Under the pieces are notes generated by a model. It ran no database searches. It saw nothing but the letters and a program-made list of their open reading frames with translations, and had not been told where the DNA came from. From Candidatus Thorarchaeota archaeon (GTDB lineage Archaea; Asgardarchaeota; Thorarchaeia; Thorarchaeales; Thorarchaeaceae): DNA of 15,821 nucleotides. Both the position numbers and the translations under genes were made by a program. The stretch is from contig JAEOUL010000216.1 of the NCBI GenBank assembly GCA_016839345.1, positions 1 through 15,821 of the forward strand, written 5' to 3'. Below, one piece after another: positions 1 to 6,177 of the stretch (positions are counted from its first letter, which is position 1; each line of letters opens with the position of its first letter).

Positions 1-25
1 ACCTGAATCTCCAGAAGTCCGATTC

Positions 26-712
26 ATGGGAATTCGTGAGAGAATGTGGGGAATTGGTAGAAGACCGTCATCTACATACAGAGACATTGGAAAGCGACCT
101 GATGCCGCTGGACCCTTTGTGTTGATTGTGTTTAATGCATTAATTATGGCGGGACTCTTTTTGTCTCTGTCATCAAAAATCACAACCACTGTTATTGTAA
201 ATGCAACAACTTTTGAAACAGCCCCAGCTAATCTGTTATACTCTCCAGATGGCGGTGTTTTCTGGATTTCATCTCTTATGAGTGCAATGCCAACGATTAT
301 GCTGGGTCTCATCTATCTGGTTGTGGGGACAGCTTTTGCTCATTTTGCGTTCAAACTCACTGGAGGTACTGGTGGGAAAATGAAAACTTTGTCAATTATC
401 GGATATAGCATGACTCCTGTCATACTAGTTCGTTTTGTATCCGTGATTGTTGTCTTAGTTGCGTTGCCCGGATATCCAGATGTTGTAAGTCCTGCAGAGT
501 TAGTGAGTTTGGCTCCGAATATTGTCAATTGGGCATATACTGCGGACATATGGATTATCATCGACATAATGACGACAGGATCGTTCATTTGGACGGGATA
601 TTTGCTGATTTTTGGAATACGGGAAGCTCATGACACATCAACATTATGGGCAGCAGTGATTGCCCTTGCTTGTATTCTTGTTTTAGGGTGGACGTTCTGG
701 CAAGTTCACTAA
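26..712 (+). CDS. Yip1-domain multi-pass membrane protein, possibly 5'-truncated by the window edge
   Basis: The protein opens with an amphipathic, Arg-rich stretch (GRRPSSTYRDIGKRPD, about residues 11-26) that is typical of the start of Yip1-family domains. About five hydrophobic helices follow (roughly residues 31-50, 76-110, 120-150, 170-195 and 205-226), with a GGTGGKMKTLSIIGYS loop before the third. Eukaryotic Yip1 proteins work in ER-Golgi membrane traffic; prokaryotic members have no settled role. Position 26 is the first ATG, but the frame is open back to base 2 with no stop and no Shine-Dalgarno before the ATG, so the true start may lie left of the window, perhaps with a further N-terminal domain. 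Its TAA stop overlaps the stop of the convergent prenyltransferase gene. The family call is good; the function is not known. Confidence 0.75.
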   Translation: MGIRERMWGIGRRPSSTYRDIGKRPDAAGPFVLIVFNALIMAGLFLSLSSKITTTVIVNATTFETAPANLLYSPDGGVFWISSLMSAMPTIMLGLIYLVVGTAFAHFAFKLTGGTGGKMKTLSIIGYSMTPVILVRFVSVIVVLVALPGYPDVVSPAELVSLAPNIVNWAYTADIWIIIDIMTTGSFIWTGYLLIFGIREAHDTSTLWAAVIALACILVLGWTFWQVH

Positions 713-1638
713 GGGATGAAGATACTGTATAACGGGATTATGACGAATGCAATCAATCCTATAAGAGCTCCAATTTTATCCAGCGTGCTTCCTATCAATA
801 GTTTCTTCTTATCTTCAGGACCAGTTAGTGGAGTTATTCCAGCACCTATGACAACAGCAGCTCCCAAAATCAGTATTGGCCACAAATCCCAACTGGCAAA
901 GCCCCATACCCAAATCAAAACGTAACTGAGAACGCCAATAAAGTTGAGCCCTGCAGCTACTCCAGCAGCAGCACTATAACCATAGACTCTGGCGATAGTT
1001 CTCACATTTCGCTCTTCATCACCTTCAACATCTTCTGCACCTTTGATGGTTTCCCTTGCCTGAAGAATCAGGAATGCTGTGAAAAAGAACAACCAATGGG
1101 GAGTGGGAATAGCATTCGATAGAGCTTGTCCAACTGTTTCTGCATAGATAAAAGATCCATAGAGAACACCAAAGGCAAATGAGAATGCAACCATGAAGTT
1201 GCCAGCTAGACCAAGTGTCTTCACCTTTGCTGCGTATGTATAACCAATAATTTCGAAACATAAGACAATAACTGCACTCCAAGGTCCAGTTAATAGAGCA
1301 AACAAGAGTCCGACAAAACTAAGAAAAGCTACATAATACCAAGCTTGACGAATTGTCATTCTGCCACTCGGTAGTGCTCTATGCGGGCGGTTAATCTTAT
1401 CGACCTCAATATCAAATATGTCATTGACTACGTTTCCACCAGCGGCAACGAAAAAATATGTAACATATCCATAAATGAACAGAAACAAGAAATTGGAGAT
1501 TGTACCTATTGGAGCAACACGAAATGCCATAGCAACTCCTGCAAGTACAGTGAGACCCCCAATGAAGCAATTCTGAGGTCGGAGAATAGAAAACCATGCC
1601 ATGGGGTAGAAACTCTTCATTTTCGTTGGTTCAGTCAT
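709..1638 (-). CDS. UbiA-family prenyltransferase, probable digeranylgeranylglyceryl phosphate synthase
   Basis: This membrane enzyme of about 309 residues should add the second geranylgeranyl chain to geranylgeranylglyceryl phosphate in archaeal ether-lipid synthesis. The first Asp-rich motif reads NDIFDIEVDKINRPHR and runs straight into ALPSGRM, the form typical of the archaeal lipid enzymes in the UbiA superfamily. A second Asp motif, DVEGDEERNVRT, lies in the cytosolic loop about 110 residues later. Some eight or nine hydrophobic segments fill the rest. The reading frame extends to a TTG at 1710, but I prefer the ATG at 1638: GGTGGT (1646-1651) lies 7 nt upstream of it, and a TATA-like TTTAATTG lies near 1678. 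The gene is divergent from the endonuclease IV-like gene and converges with the Yip1 gene. Other UbiA reactions cannot be excluded from sequence alone. Confidence 0.88.
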   Translation of the reverse strand: MTEPTKMKSFYPMAWFSILRPQNCFIGGLTVLAGVAMAFRVAPIGTISNFLFLFIYGYVTYFFVAAGGNVVNDIFDIEVDKINRPHRALPSGRMTIRQAWYYVAFLSFVGLLFALLTGPWSAVIVLCFEIIGYTYAAKVKTLGLAGNFMVAFSFAFGVLYGSFIYAETVGQALSNAIPTPHWLFFFTAFLILQARETIKGAEDVEGDEERNVRTIARVYGYSAAAGVAAGLNFIGVLSYVLIWVWGFASWDLWPILILGAAVVIGAGITPLTGPEDKKKLLIGSTLDKIGALIGLIAFVIIPLYSIFIP

Positions 1639-1645
1639 ATTATAG

Positions 1646-1651
1646 ACCACC
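1646..1651 (-). promoter_or_regulatory. Shine-Dalgarno-like site that decides the prenyltransferase start
   Basis: Read on the minus strand this is GGTGGT, separated by 7 nt from the ATG at 1638. It favours that ATG over the TTG start at 1710. The divergent region as a whole (1639-1746) also holds a 6-bp inverted repeat, TTCAAT (1672-1677) and ATTGAA (1719-1724). Confidence 0.5.
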
Positions 1652-1746
1652 CTAGCCCCACCTGAGTTCCCTTCAATTAAAGACTTGTGTACAGATGCCG
1701 CTGCACCCAATCACTCTTATTGAACTGAAGTTGCGACGAAATAGAG

Positions 1747-2598
1747 ATGTTAACAAGAGAAATCCGCTTTGGTCCTGCAGGATATCCCCGTGAAGCTGGC
1801 GGGAGTGTGAAAAAGGTCTTCAAGATTCTATCAGATGTGGGGATGAATGCCTTCGAATATGCAGCAGTACACGGTCTCAGGACCAAGGAAGAGAAAGCCA
1901 AACTGATAGGCGATTTGTCGAGAAACGCAGGGATTGCCATGAGTATGCATGCAGCATATTACATCAGTCTTGCATCCAATACTTTACGAATTCGGGAGGC
2001 ATCCAAGCAGAGATTAGTTAAGGCTCTCAAGTTTGCACCACTCATGAACGTAAAACGAATTGTCTTTCATGCGGGATATCATGGAGATCGAAGTCGTGAA
2101 GAAGCTCATGTAATCATAAGAGATGCTTTGGGAGAAGTCTGGGAAAAAGCGGGATCATTGGGAGATGGAGCTTATCTCGCTCCAGAAATTGCTGGGAAAG
2201 TATCAGCCTACGGTTCAGAAGAGCAAATCATCAGGTTGTGCCAAGAGGTGGATGGATGTATTCCCACAATTGACTGGGCTCATCTCTACGCTAGAAGTCA
2301 AGGCAAGATCAATGATAAGGAGAGCTATATCAAAGTCATATCTAAATTTGAAAATGCATTGGGAAACGTCTTCGTTCAAAACATGCACTTCCATGTAAGT
2401 GGAATTACATTCACTGAAAAGGGAGAGGCTGCTCATCGACCTTTGGGAAAAGAATGGGGACCAGATATCTTGCCATTGATTGAGGTTGTTCTAGAAAGTG
2501 GATACAAGCCTACTTTCATAAGCGAATCTACTAATCCGCTCCAAGGGGCACTCTACGCCAAGTTCCTCTTTGAAGAGCTGGAGAAAGCAAGTAAATGA
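1747..2598 (+). CDS. Endonuclease IV-like TIM-barrel protein (archaeal Nfo type)
   Basis: The 283-residue protein matches the AP endonuclease IV fold, whose members cut DNA at abasic sites using three zinc ions. The metal ligands can be followed in order: His68 (MHAAYY), His108 (FHAGYHGD), Glu147 (PEIAGK), Asp176 and His179 (DWAHLY), His216 (HFHVSG), His230 (AAHRPLG) and Glu260 (SESTNP). The spacing is almost that of E. coli Nfo (69, 109, 145, 179, 182, 216, 231, 261). The Asp expected two residues before His230 (Nfo Asp229) is Ala here; I recall archaeal homologues having a GERKH-like sequence at this point, so this may be a subfamily trait. The start is the first ATG after a gap of about 108 bp from the divergent prenyltransferase gene; no Shine-Dalgarno is visible. 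Its end overlaps the next gene by ATGA, so the two are probably co-translated. Base-excision repair is likely, though nuclease activity is inferred. Confidence 0.82.
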   Translation: MLTREIRFGPAGYPREAGGSVKKVFKILSDVGMNAFEYAAVHGLRTKEEKAKLIGDLSRNAGIAMSMHAAYYISLASNTLRIREASKQRLVKALKFAPLMNVKRIVFHAGYHGDRSREEAHVIIRDALGEVWEKAGSLGDGAYLAPEIAGKVSAYGSEEQIIRLCQEVDGCIPTIDWAHLYARSQGKINDKESYIKVISKFENALGNVFVQNMHFHVSGITFTEKGEAAHRPLGKEWGPDILPLIEVVLESGYKPTFISESTNPLQGALYAKFLFEELEKASK

Positions 2599-3935
2599 CA
2601 AAGTATGCATTCGTGCTTGGTTCAAATTGGTTGCTCAGTATCGCAGAGCTCCTCGTCTATATCCAGAATAAGGGATATGAAGGCACACTAGTGGACCATT
2701 CAAGAAATGCAGCCATTGTTGACATCAAGCAACGAATAGACACAGAGCAGATTATAGACATGCAATCAGCTCTAGGTGGATGTTACAAAGTAGGGAAAGT
2801 CATCTGGGAATATGACATTGGTGTTCCTCTAGAAGCCTATCCAACAAAGAAAGTAGCAAATAAGGAACAACTGAAAGAGATTGGTAAGTGTCCTTGGCTC
2901 AAGATAGTATGGCCAAGGATCAAAGGAAAAAAGATCAGGTTTGGTGTTAGCACATATCCAATCTTTGATGGAAGATTTCCAGTTAATTTTAGGAGATACA
3001 CAAGGGGGATGGATGACCAGATAAAGAAACTACTATTGGAAAATGGTGCTAGACGAGCAGACTACTTTGCGTACGATGAGCCAGATAGACGAATGGAAGG
3101 GAAACTGAACATTGCATTATGGCCAAAGACAATTGCTCACAACAAATTACTAGTACCCCCCAATGCGGAGATTCTCTCAGTCTTCTCAGAAAAGAGGCTA
3201 TACATCGCGAGAACCCGTGTTGTCTATGATTCTATGTTACAGCAGTATAGAGATGAATCAAGACCATTTGTATCTGCAGAAATCAGTACGAGTCCAAAAA
3301 TCTGTAGGACTTTGCTTAATCTTGCCGGAGCTCGACCTGGAGATACTATACTCGATCCATTCTGTGGAACTGGTACTCTTCTCATGGAAGCAGCCATTTT
3401 GGGAATGAAGTGTATTGGAGTGGATATAGATGCAGATCAAGTACAAGGGGCTCGGTCCAATATGAAATGGCTCGCAAAGGATCTAGGTGAGCGACTTGAA
3501 TACGATATCTTCAAGGGAGATTCCAGAAAAATAGCATCACTTGTGAAGAAACAAGTGGATGCGGTAGCTTTCGAACCTGTCTTGGGGCCTATTTACAAGG
3601 AAGTACCACCGTTGAATGAAGCACAAAAGACCATCAAAGAACTTACTACTCTGTATCAACAAACACTCACTGAGATTGCGACAATTCTGCGACCTGATGG
3701 GCGCATCGCAATGACCATTCCAGTGATCAATACACTGAGCGAACCAGTTTCAGTGAAATTCAGTGATTTAACTAGGGGTACCGGATTGACAATCTATAGA
3801 ATGTTACCCAGTGAAGCCATCAAGACACCAAGTGATATTGACCCACGTCTGAAAATAAGACCTGGTAGAGAATTGATTCCAGAACGAAAAAGAGGTCAAT
3901 CAGTTCAAAGAGCGGTCATCGCTCTTGAAAAATAA
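2595..3935 (+). CDS. THUMP-type RNA methyltransferase of the TRM11/Trm-G10 family, with an unusual catalytic motif
   Basis: The 446-residue protein has an N-terminal ferredoxin-like/THUMP region (about 1-180) and a C-terminal Rossmann methyltransferase. The linker matches the family pattern for tRNA guanine-N2 methyltransferases: RPFVSAEISTSPKICRTLLN, then the SAM-binding motif DPFCGTGTLLMEA starting at Asp254, then VGVDID. Relatives methylate G10 of tRNA. Motif IV, normally D-P-P-Y, reads F-E-P-V-L-G-P (326-332), so the first two catalytic positions are Glu-Pro and the tyrosine is missing. The target base or activity may therefore differ. The gene overlaps the endonuclease IV-like gene by 4 nt (ATGA), with GGAG 11 nt before the start, and its TAA abuts the stop of the convergent longin-like gene with no base between. 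Membership of the THUMP/UPF0020 group is firm; the exact modification is not. Confidence 0.82.
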   Translation: MTKYAFVLGSNWLLSIAELLVYIQNKGYEGTLVDHSRNAAIVDIKQRIDTEQIIDMQSALGGCYKVGKVIWEYDIGVPLEAYPTKKVANKEQLKEIGKCPWLKIVWPRIKGKKIRFGVSTYPIFDGRFPVNFRRYTRGMDDQIKKLLLENGARRADYFAYDEPDRRMEGKLNIALWPKTIAHNKLLVPPNAEILSVFSEKRLYIARTRVVYDSMLQQYRDESRPFVSAEISTSPKICRTLLNLAGARPGDTILDPFCGTGTLLMEAAILGMKCIGVDIDADQVQGARSNMKWLAKDLGERLEYDIFKGDSRKIASLVKKQVDAVAFEPVLGPIYKEVPPLNEAQKTIKELTTLYQQTLTEIATILRPDGRIAMTIPVINTLSEPVSVKFSDLTRGTGLTIYRMLPSEAIKTPSDIDPRLKIRPGRELIPERKRGQSVQRAVIALEK

Positions 3936-4772
3936 CTAGAATAGGTATCGGACAACATCATCTAGGATTGCATATGTTTGCAATCGTTGAATATCATTTT
4001 TCACATAAGGCATGACATGGTCGAATAAGACATCGCGGTAAGCTTTTGGAGTTGCATTTTCACGTACAACCTTGGCAAGAAGACGAAGAATTTCCTCTAA
4101 AGAATCTCTCAAGTGTTGGTATGCAACTTTGTTAACATCTATCTCAAGCACTTCAATTCCAGCTACGTCAATAGGAACACAATTGAGAAACGGGTATCGG
4201 TCCATCATGGGTTCGAGCCAACCCTTGACTCGCTTGACCATGTCAGACTTCTTCTTCTTACTTGCTTTTACTTTCATAATTCCTCTAAACAGATGATTAT
4301 ACACTTCAAGACAGTCCATAGATTTTCCAGCAAGTAAACTTTCATCAGTCATTTCATACTGTTCAATCAATTCATCTACAAATCTGCTGAATTTCTTGAA
4401 TGTATTAGGCGCTCCATGCCAGTTTTTCAGGACCGTGGCTATGTCTGAGTTTGCAGGAACTTCTTGGTTCATAAATTCGTTCAATGCATATTCCAACATG
4501 AATCGCATATGGCCTATTCTTGCAGCCTTTGAAACTACCATTACGAAAAGAAGGTGCTCATTAGCTTCCCAGACGTATCTGTTTGTTTCAGTGTCAACAG
4601 TTTTCAGGGTTTCATTTGAGGCTTTGTCGATAAAGGTGTGCGTAGCAGAAAGAAAAGGTGCAATGAGATCCATGTCCAGCTTAACAATATCAGAATAGGC
4701 TTTTGATACTAGATTCCTACCGCTACCTCGCTCAATCAGCCAGACACCTAATATGGATCTCTTGGTGGACAT
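3936..4772 (-). CDS. Longin-like domain protein of unknown function
   Basis: I do not recognise this 278-residue protein as a named family. Its first 110 residues look like a longin/roadblock-class alpha-beta domain: a strand-turn-strand (ILGVWLIERGSGRNLVSKAY), a helix (about 33-52), strands ending in the hydrophobic HLLFVMVVSKAA (about 74-85), then a long helix (RFMLEYALNEFM). Such domains serve as subunits of trafficking complexes and GTPase partners in eukaryotes and are frequent in Asgard archaea. The remainder is mainly helical with a Lys-rich patch (KASKKKKSD) near residue 172. It carries no signal peptide or membrane helix. It lies downstream of TFB on the same strand, but a terminator and a possible TATA element separate them, so it is probably its own transcript. 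The longin assignment rests on pattern reading only; structure prediction would settle it. Confidence 0.55.
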   Translation of the reverse strand: MSTKRSILGVWLIERGSGRNLVSKAYSDIVKLDMDLIAPFLSATHTFIDKASNETLKTVDTETNRYVWEANEHLLFVMVVSKAARIGHMRFMLEYALNEFMNQEVPANSDIATVLKNWHGAPNTFKKFSRFVDELIEQYEMTDESLLAGKSMDCLEVYNHLFRGIMKVKASKKKKSDMVKRVKGWLEPMMDRYPFLNCVPIDVAGIEVLEIDVNKVAYQHLRDSLEEILRLLAKVVRENATPKAYRDVLFDHVMPYVKNDIQRLQTYAILDDVVRYLF

Positions 4773-4817
4773 ACGAACTTCTCACTGATAATAGTGTCTA
4801 TGTCTTCTATGATAAGC

Positions 4818-4827
4818 CTATATACGA
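4818..4827 (-). promoter_or_regulatory. Possible TATA element for the longin-like gene
   Basis: On the minus strand the sequence reads CGTATATAGG, about 46-55 nt upstream of the ATG at 4772. With archaeal TATA-to-start spacing of about 25 nt the transcript would have a leader of roughly 20-25 nt. It lies downstream of the TFB terminator, in keeping with independent transcription. Confidence 0.4.
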
Positions 4828-4863
4828 CGTGCGAAATATTGAATTGTTTGGAAAATGTGAGAA

Positions 4864-4884
4864 AGGAGGGGATTACCCCCTCCT
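4864..4884 (-). terminator. Hairpin terminator after the TFB gene
   Basis: An uninterrupted 8-bp, G+C-rich stem (AGGAGGGG at 4864-4871, CCCCTCCT at 4877-4884) closes a 5-nt loop. On the minus strand it begins 4 nt after the TFB stop codon and is followed by TTCTCACATTTT. This is the only clear terminator-like hairpin in the window. Its position suits termination of the TFB transcript before the longin-like gene. Confidence 0.65.
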
Positions 4885-4888
4885 AAAT

Positions 4889-5857
4889 TCAGGTGGTCGA
4901 GATGCCGAGCTTCTCAACCATCTCTTTGTAGCGGTTCCGCACAGTGACTTCTGTCACACGAGCAGTTCTAGCAATCTCAAGTTGAGTCCGTCTAGCACCA
5001 GTGAGAATACTAGCAACGTAGATTGCTGCAGCCGCCATTCCCTTTGGATCTTTTCCGATTGTGAGTCGTTGTTCCCTAGCTAACTCTAGAATGTCAATAG
5101 CCTTCTTTTTCGCCTCTCCTGGAAGCTCTAGTTCAGTGCCAAAGCGGTGAACAAACTCGACAGGATTGCTGTGAGGTATCTTTAGGTTAAGATACCGAAG
5201 AATGAGTCGAACACAAAGGCTGAGTTCTTTGCGAGTGATGTGAATTTGTTCCACGATCTCTTCAAGGGGTCGCGGAACTTGATGCACACGACATGCAAGA
5301 TAGAGTGAGGCTGCAATCATCCCAAGAATGGTACGACCACGGGTCAACCTCTTACGCAAGGCTTTCCTGTAGATCACAGCCGAGGTCTCTCGAATTGAGT
5401 AGGCGATGCTCAATTGAGACCTTATTCTATGGAGTTCCGTCATCGAAACAGCAAGGTTGCGCTTGTCAGACGAGTGTACTTTAGTTCGGATTTGCCACTT
5501 TCGTAGCCTATGAATTTCCGCTCTTCGTGTTGAAGTTAGTTTTCTTCCCGATGCATCAACATTCTGGCGGCCAATGGTAGTAGTGAGACCTTGGTCAAAC
5601 TTACTCCAATCAGTGGGACCTCCTACACGCTGTCGGGCATTTTGCTCATCAGCAGTAAAGGCTCTCCACTCTGGCCCCATGTCAATAGAATGATCAGATA
5701 GAACAAGTCCACAACTGGAACAAATTACTTCACCACGAGTATGGTCAATATATACATCAACGCAGCTACAAGCAGAACAAACATATCTAGCCGAACCAGT
5801 GCGCTCCTTCTTTCTTTGGGTCTTTGAGTGTCTGCTGGCCAGTCCAATCATCTCCAT
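4889..5857 (-). CDS. tfb: Transcription initiation factor IIB (TFB)
   Basis: TFB recruits RNA polymerase to the TBP-promoter complex and helps open the start site. Numbered from the TTG at 5878, the N-terminal zinc ribbon uses C34-x2-C37 and C53-x2-C56, with an extra Cys39 beside the first knuckle. The B-reader/linker follows (GPEWRAFTADEQNARQRVGG, about 68-87). Then come two cyclin-fold repeats: the first with GMIAASLYLACR, the second with GMAAAAIYVASIL. The C-terminal recognition helix contains VTEVTVRNRYKEM, the usual BRE-contacting region. Length is normal for archaeal TFB. The frame reaches TTG at 5878, and in-frame ATGs lie at 5857 and 5851; none has a good Shine-Dalgarno, so I chose the first ATG with limited confidence. 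A long upstream region with a palindrome and hairpins suggests special control, and a terminator follows the gene. Confidence 0.94.
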   Translation of the reverse strand: MEMIGLASRHSKTQRKKERTGSARYVCSACSCVDVYIDHTRGEVICSSCGLVLSDHSIDMGPEWRAFTADEQNARQRVGGPTDWSKFDQGLTTTIGRQNVDASGRKLTSTRRAEIHRLRKWQIRTKVHSSDKRNLAVSMTELHRIRSQLSIAYSIRETSAVIYRKALRKRLTRGRTILGMIAASLYLACRVHQVPRPLEEIVEQIHITRKELSLCVRLILRYLNLKIPHSNPVEFVHRFGTELELPGEAKKKAIDILELAREQRLTIGKDPKGMAAAAIYVASILTGARRTQLEIARTARVTEVTVRNRYKEMVEKLGISTT

Positions 5858-5863
5858 GCAGGC

Positions 5864-5878
5864 TTGCCATATTGGCAA
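5864..5878. repeat. Short inverted repeat at the TFB start
   Basis: TTGCC and GGCAA arms of 5 bp flank a 5-nt spacer exactly over the candidate TFB start codons. It could be a small operator or an RNA hairpin near the translation start, but arms this short can arise by chance. Confidence 0.3.
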
Positions 5879-5914
5879 CTCTGCTGTCAGAGCTGTGGGG
5901 TGATCGAATGCGTT

Positions 5915-5982
5915 GGTCCTCTCTGGCGCGAAAGGACCCTAGTCTTTGTCGCGGCACTAGTAGACCGTCCTCAAAGAGGACG
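5915..5982 (-). promoter_or_regulatory. Two tandem hairpins in the putative TFB leader
   Basis: The first hairpin pairs GGTCCT (5915-5920) with AGGACC (5933-5938) over a 12-nt loop. The second pairs CGTCCTC (5966-5972) with GAGGACG (5976-5982) over AAA. Both use the same GTCCTC/GAGGAC core. They lie between the AT palindrome and the TFB start, so they would sit in the 5' leader if transcription starts near the palindrome. The nine-base CTTTGTCGC also occurs twice, at 5944-5952 and 6018-6026. I could not find a tRNA or a recognised riboswitch here. Regulatory function is inference. Confidence 0.4.
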
Positions 5983-6031
5983 AGTACATTTGCGCAGACA
6001 CTAAATCTAAATAAACCCTTTGTCGCTTTTA

Positions 6032-6047
6032 TCAAATATATATTTGA
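6032..6047. promoter_or_regulatory. 16-bp perfect AT palindrome, possible promoter of tfb
   Basis: The sequence TCAAATATATATTTGA is its own reverse complement and contains TATATATA, so it can act as a TATA box in either direction. It lies in the 320-bp gene-free stretch between the divergent TFB and ArgRS genes, about 130 nt from the argS start and 175-190 nt from the TFB start. If used for tfb, the leader would be about 150 nt, long for an archaeal mRNA. A second AT-rich element, TTTATTTAG on the minus strand near 6006-6014, could be an alternative. Confidence 0.45.
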
Positions 6048-6136
6048 ATAATTTTTGATTGGATTGCCTATCATAATATTGATTCTATCCAAAATACGCA
6101 TGCTAGAAACAGCGGTATGGGATTCTGAGCGCTTCA

Positions 6137-6144
6137 TTTATGAA
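6137..6144 (+). promoter_or_regulatory. Possible TATA element for argS
   Basis: TTTATGAA lies 33 nt upstream of the argS ATG, inside the AT-rich stretch 6132-6149. Archaeal spacing would put the transcript start within about 15 nt of the ATG. The match to a TATA consensus is moderate. Confidence 0.3.
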
Positions 6145-6177
6145 TAAACACGGAGAAGTCTCTAGTGATATGGGTGA

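Noticed and set aside
1639..1710. Longer prenyltransferase starting at TTG 1710
   Set aside because: The added 24 residues resemble no family sequence, and the ATG at 1638 has a Shine-Dalgarno-like GGTGGT and a TATA-like element upstream.
4703..5083. 126-codon open frame on the plus strand
   Set aside because: It runs antisense through the starts and ends of two convincing genes and through the TFB terminator; no domain seen.
5880..6060. Possible tRNA or other structured RNA gene upstream of TFB
   Set aside because: No T-loop GTTCRANYC pattern with pairing arms and no acceptor stem could be found on either strand; box C/D-like matches were too weak.
5787..6137. 116-codon open frame on the minus strand overlapping the TFB start and its upstream region
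   Set aside because: Its composition and sequence resemble no domain, it overlaps the TFB N-terminus in another frame and covers the likely promoter. Treated as chance.
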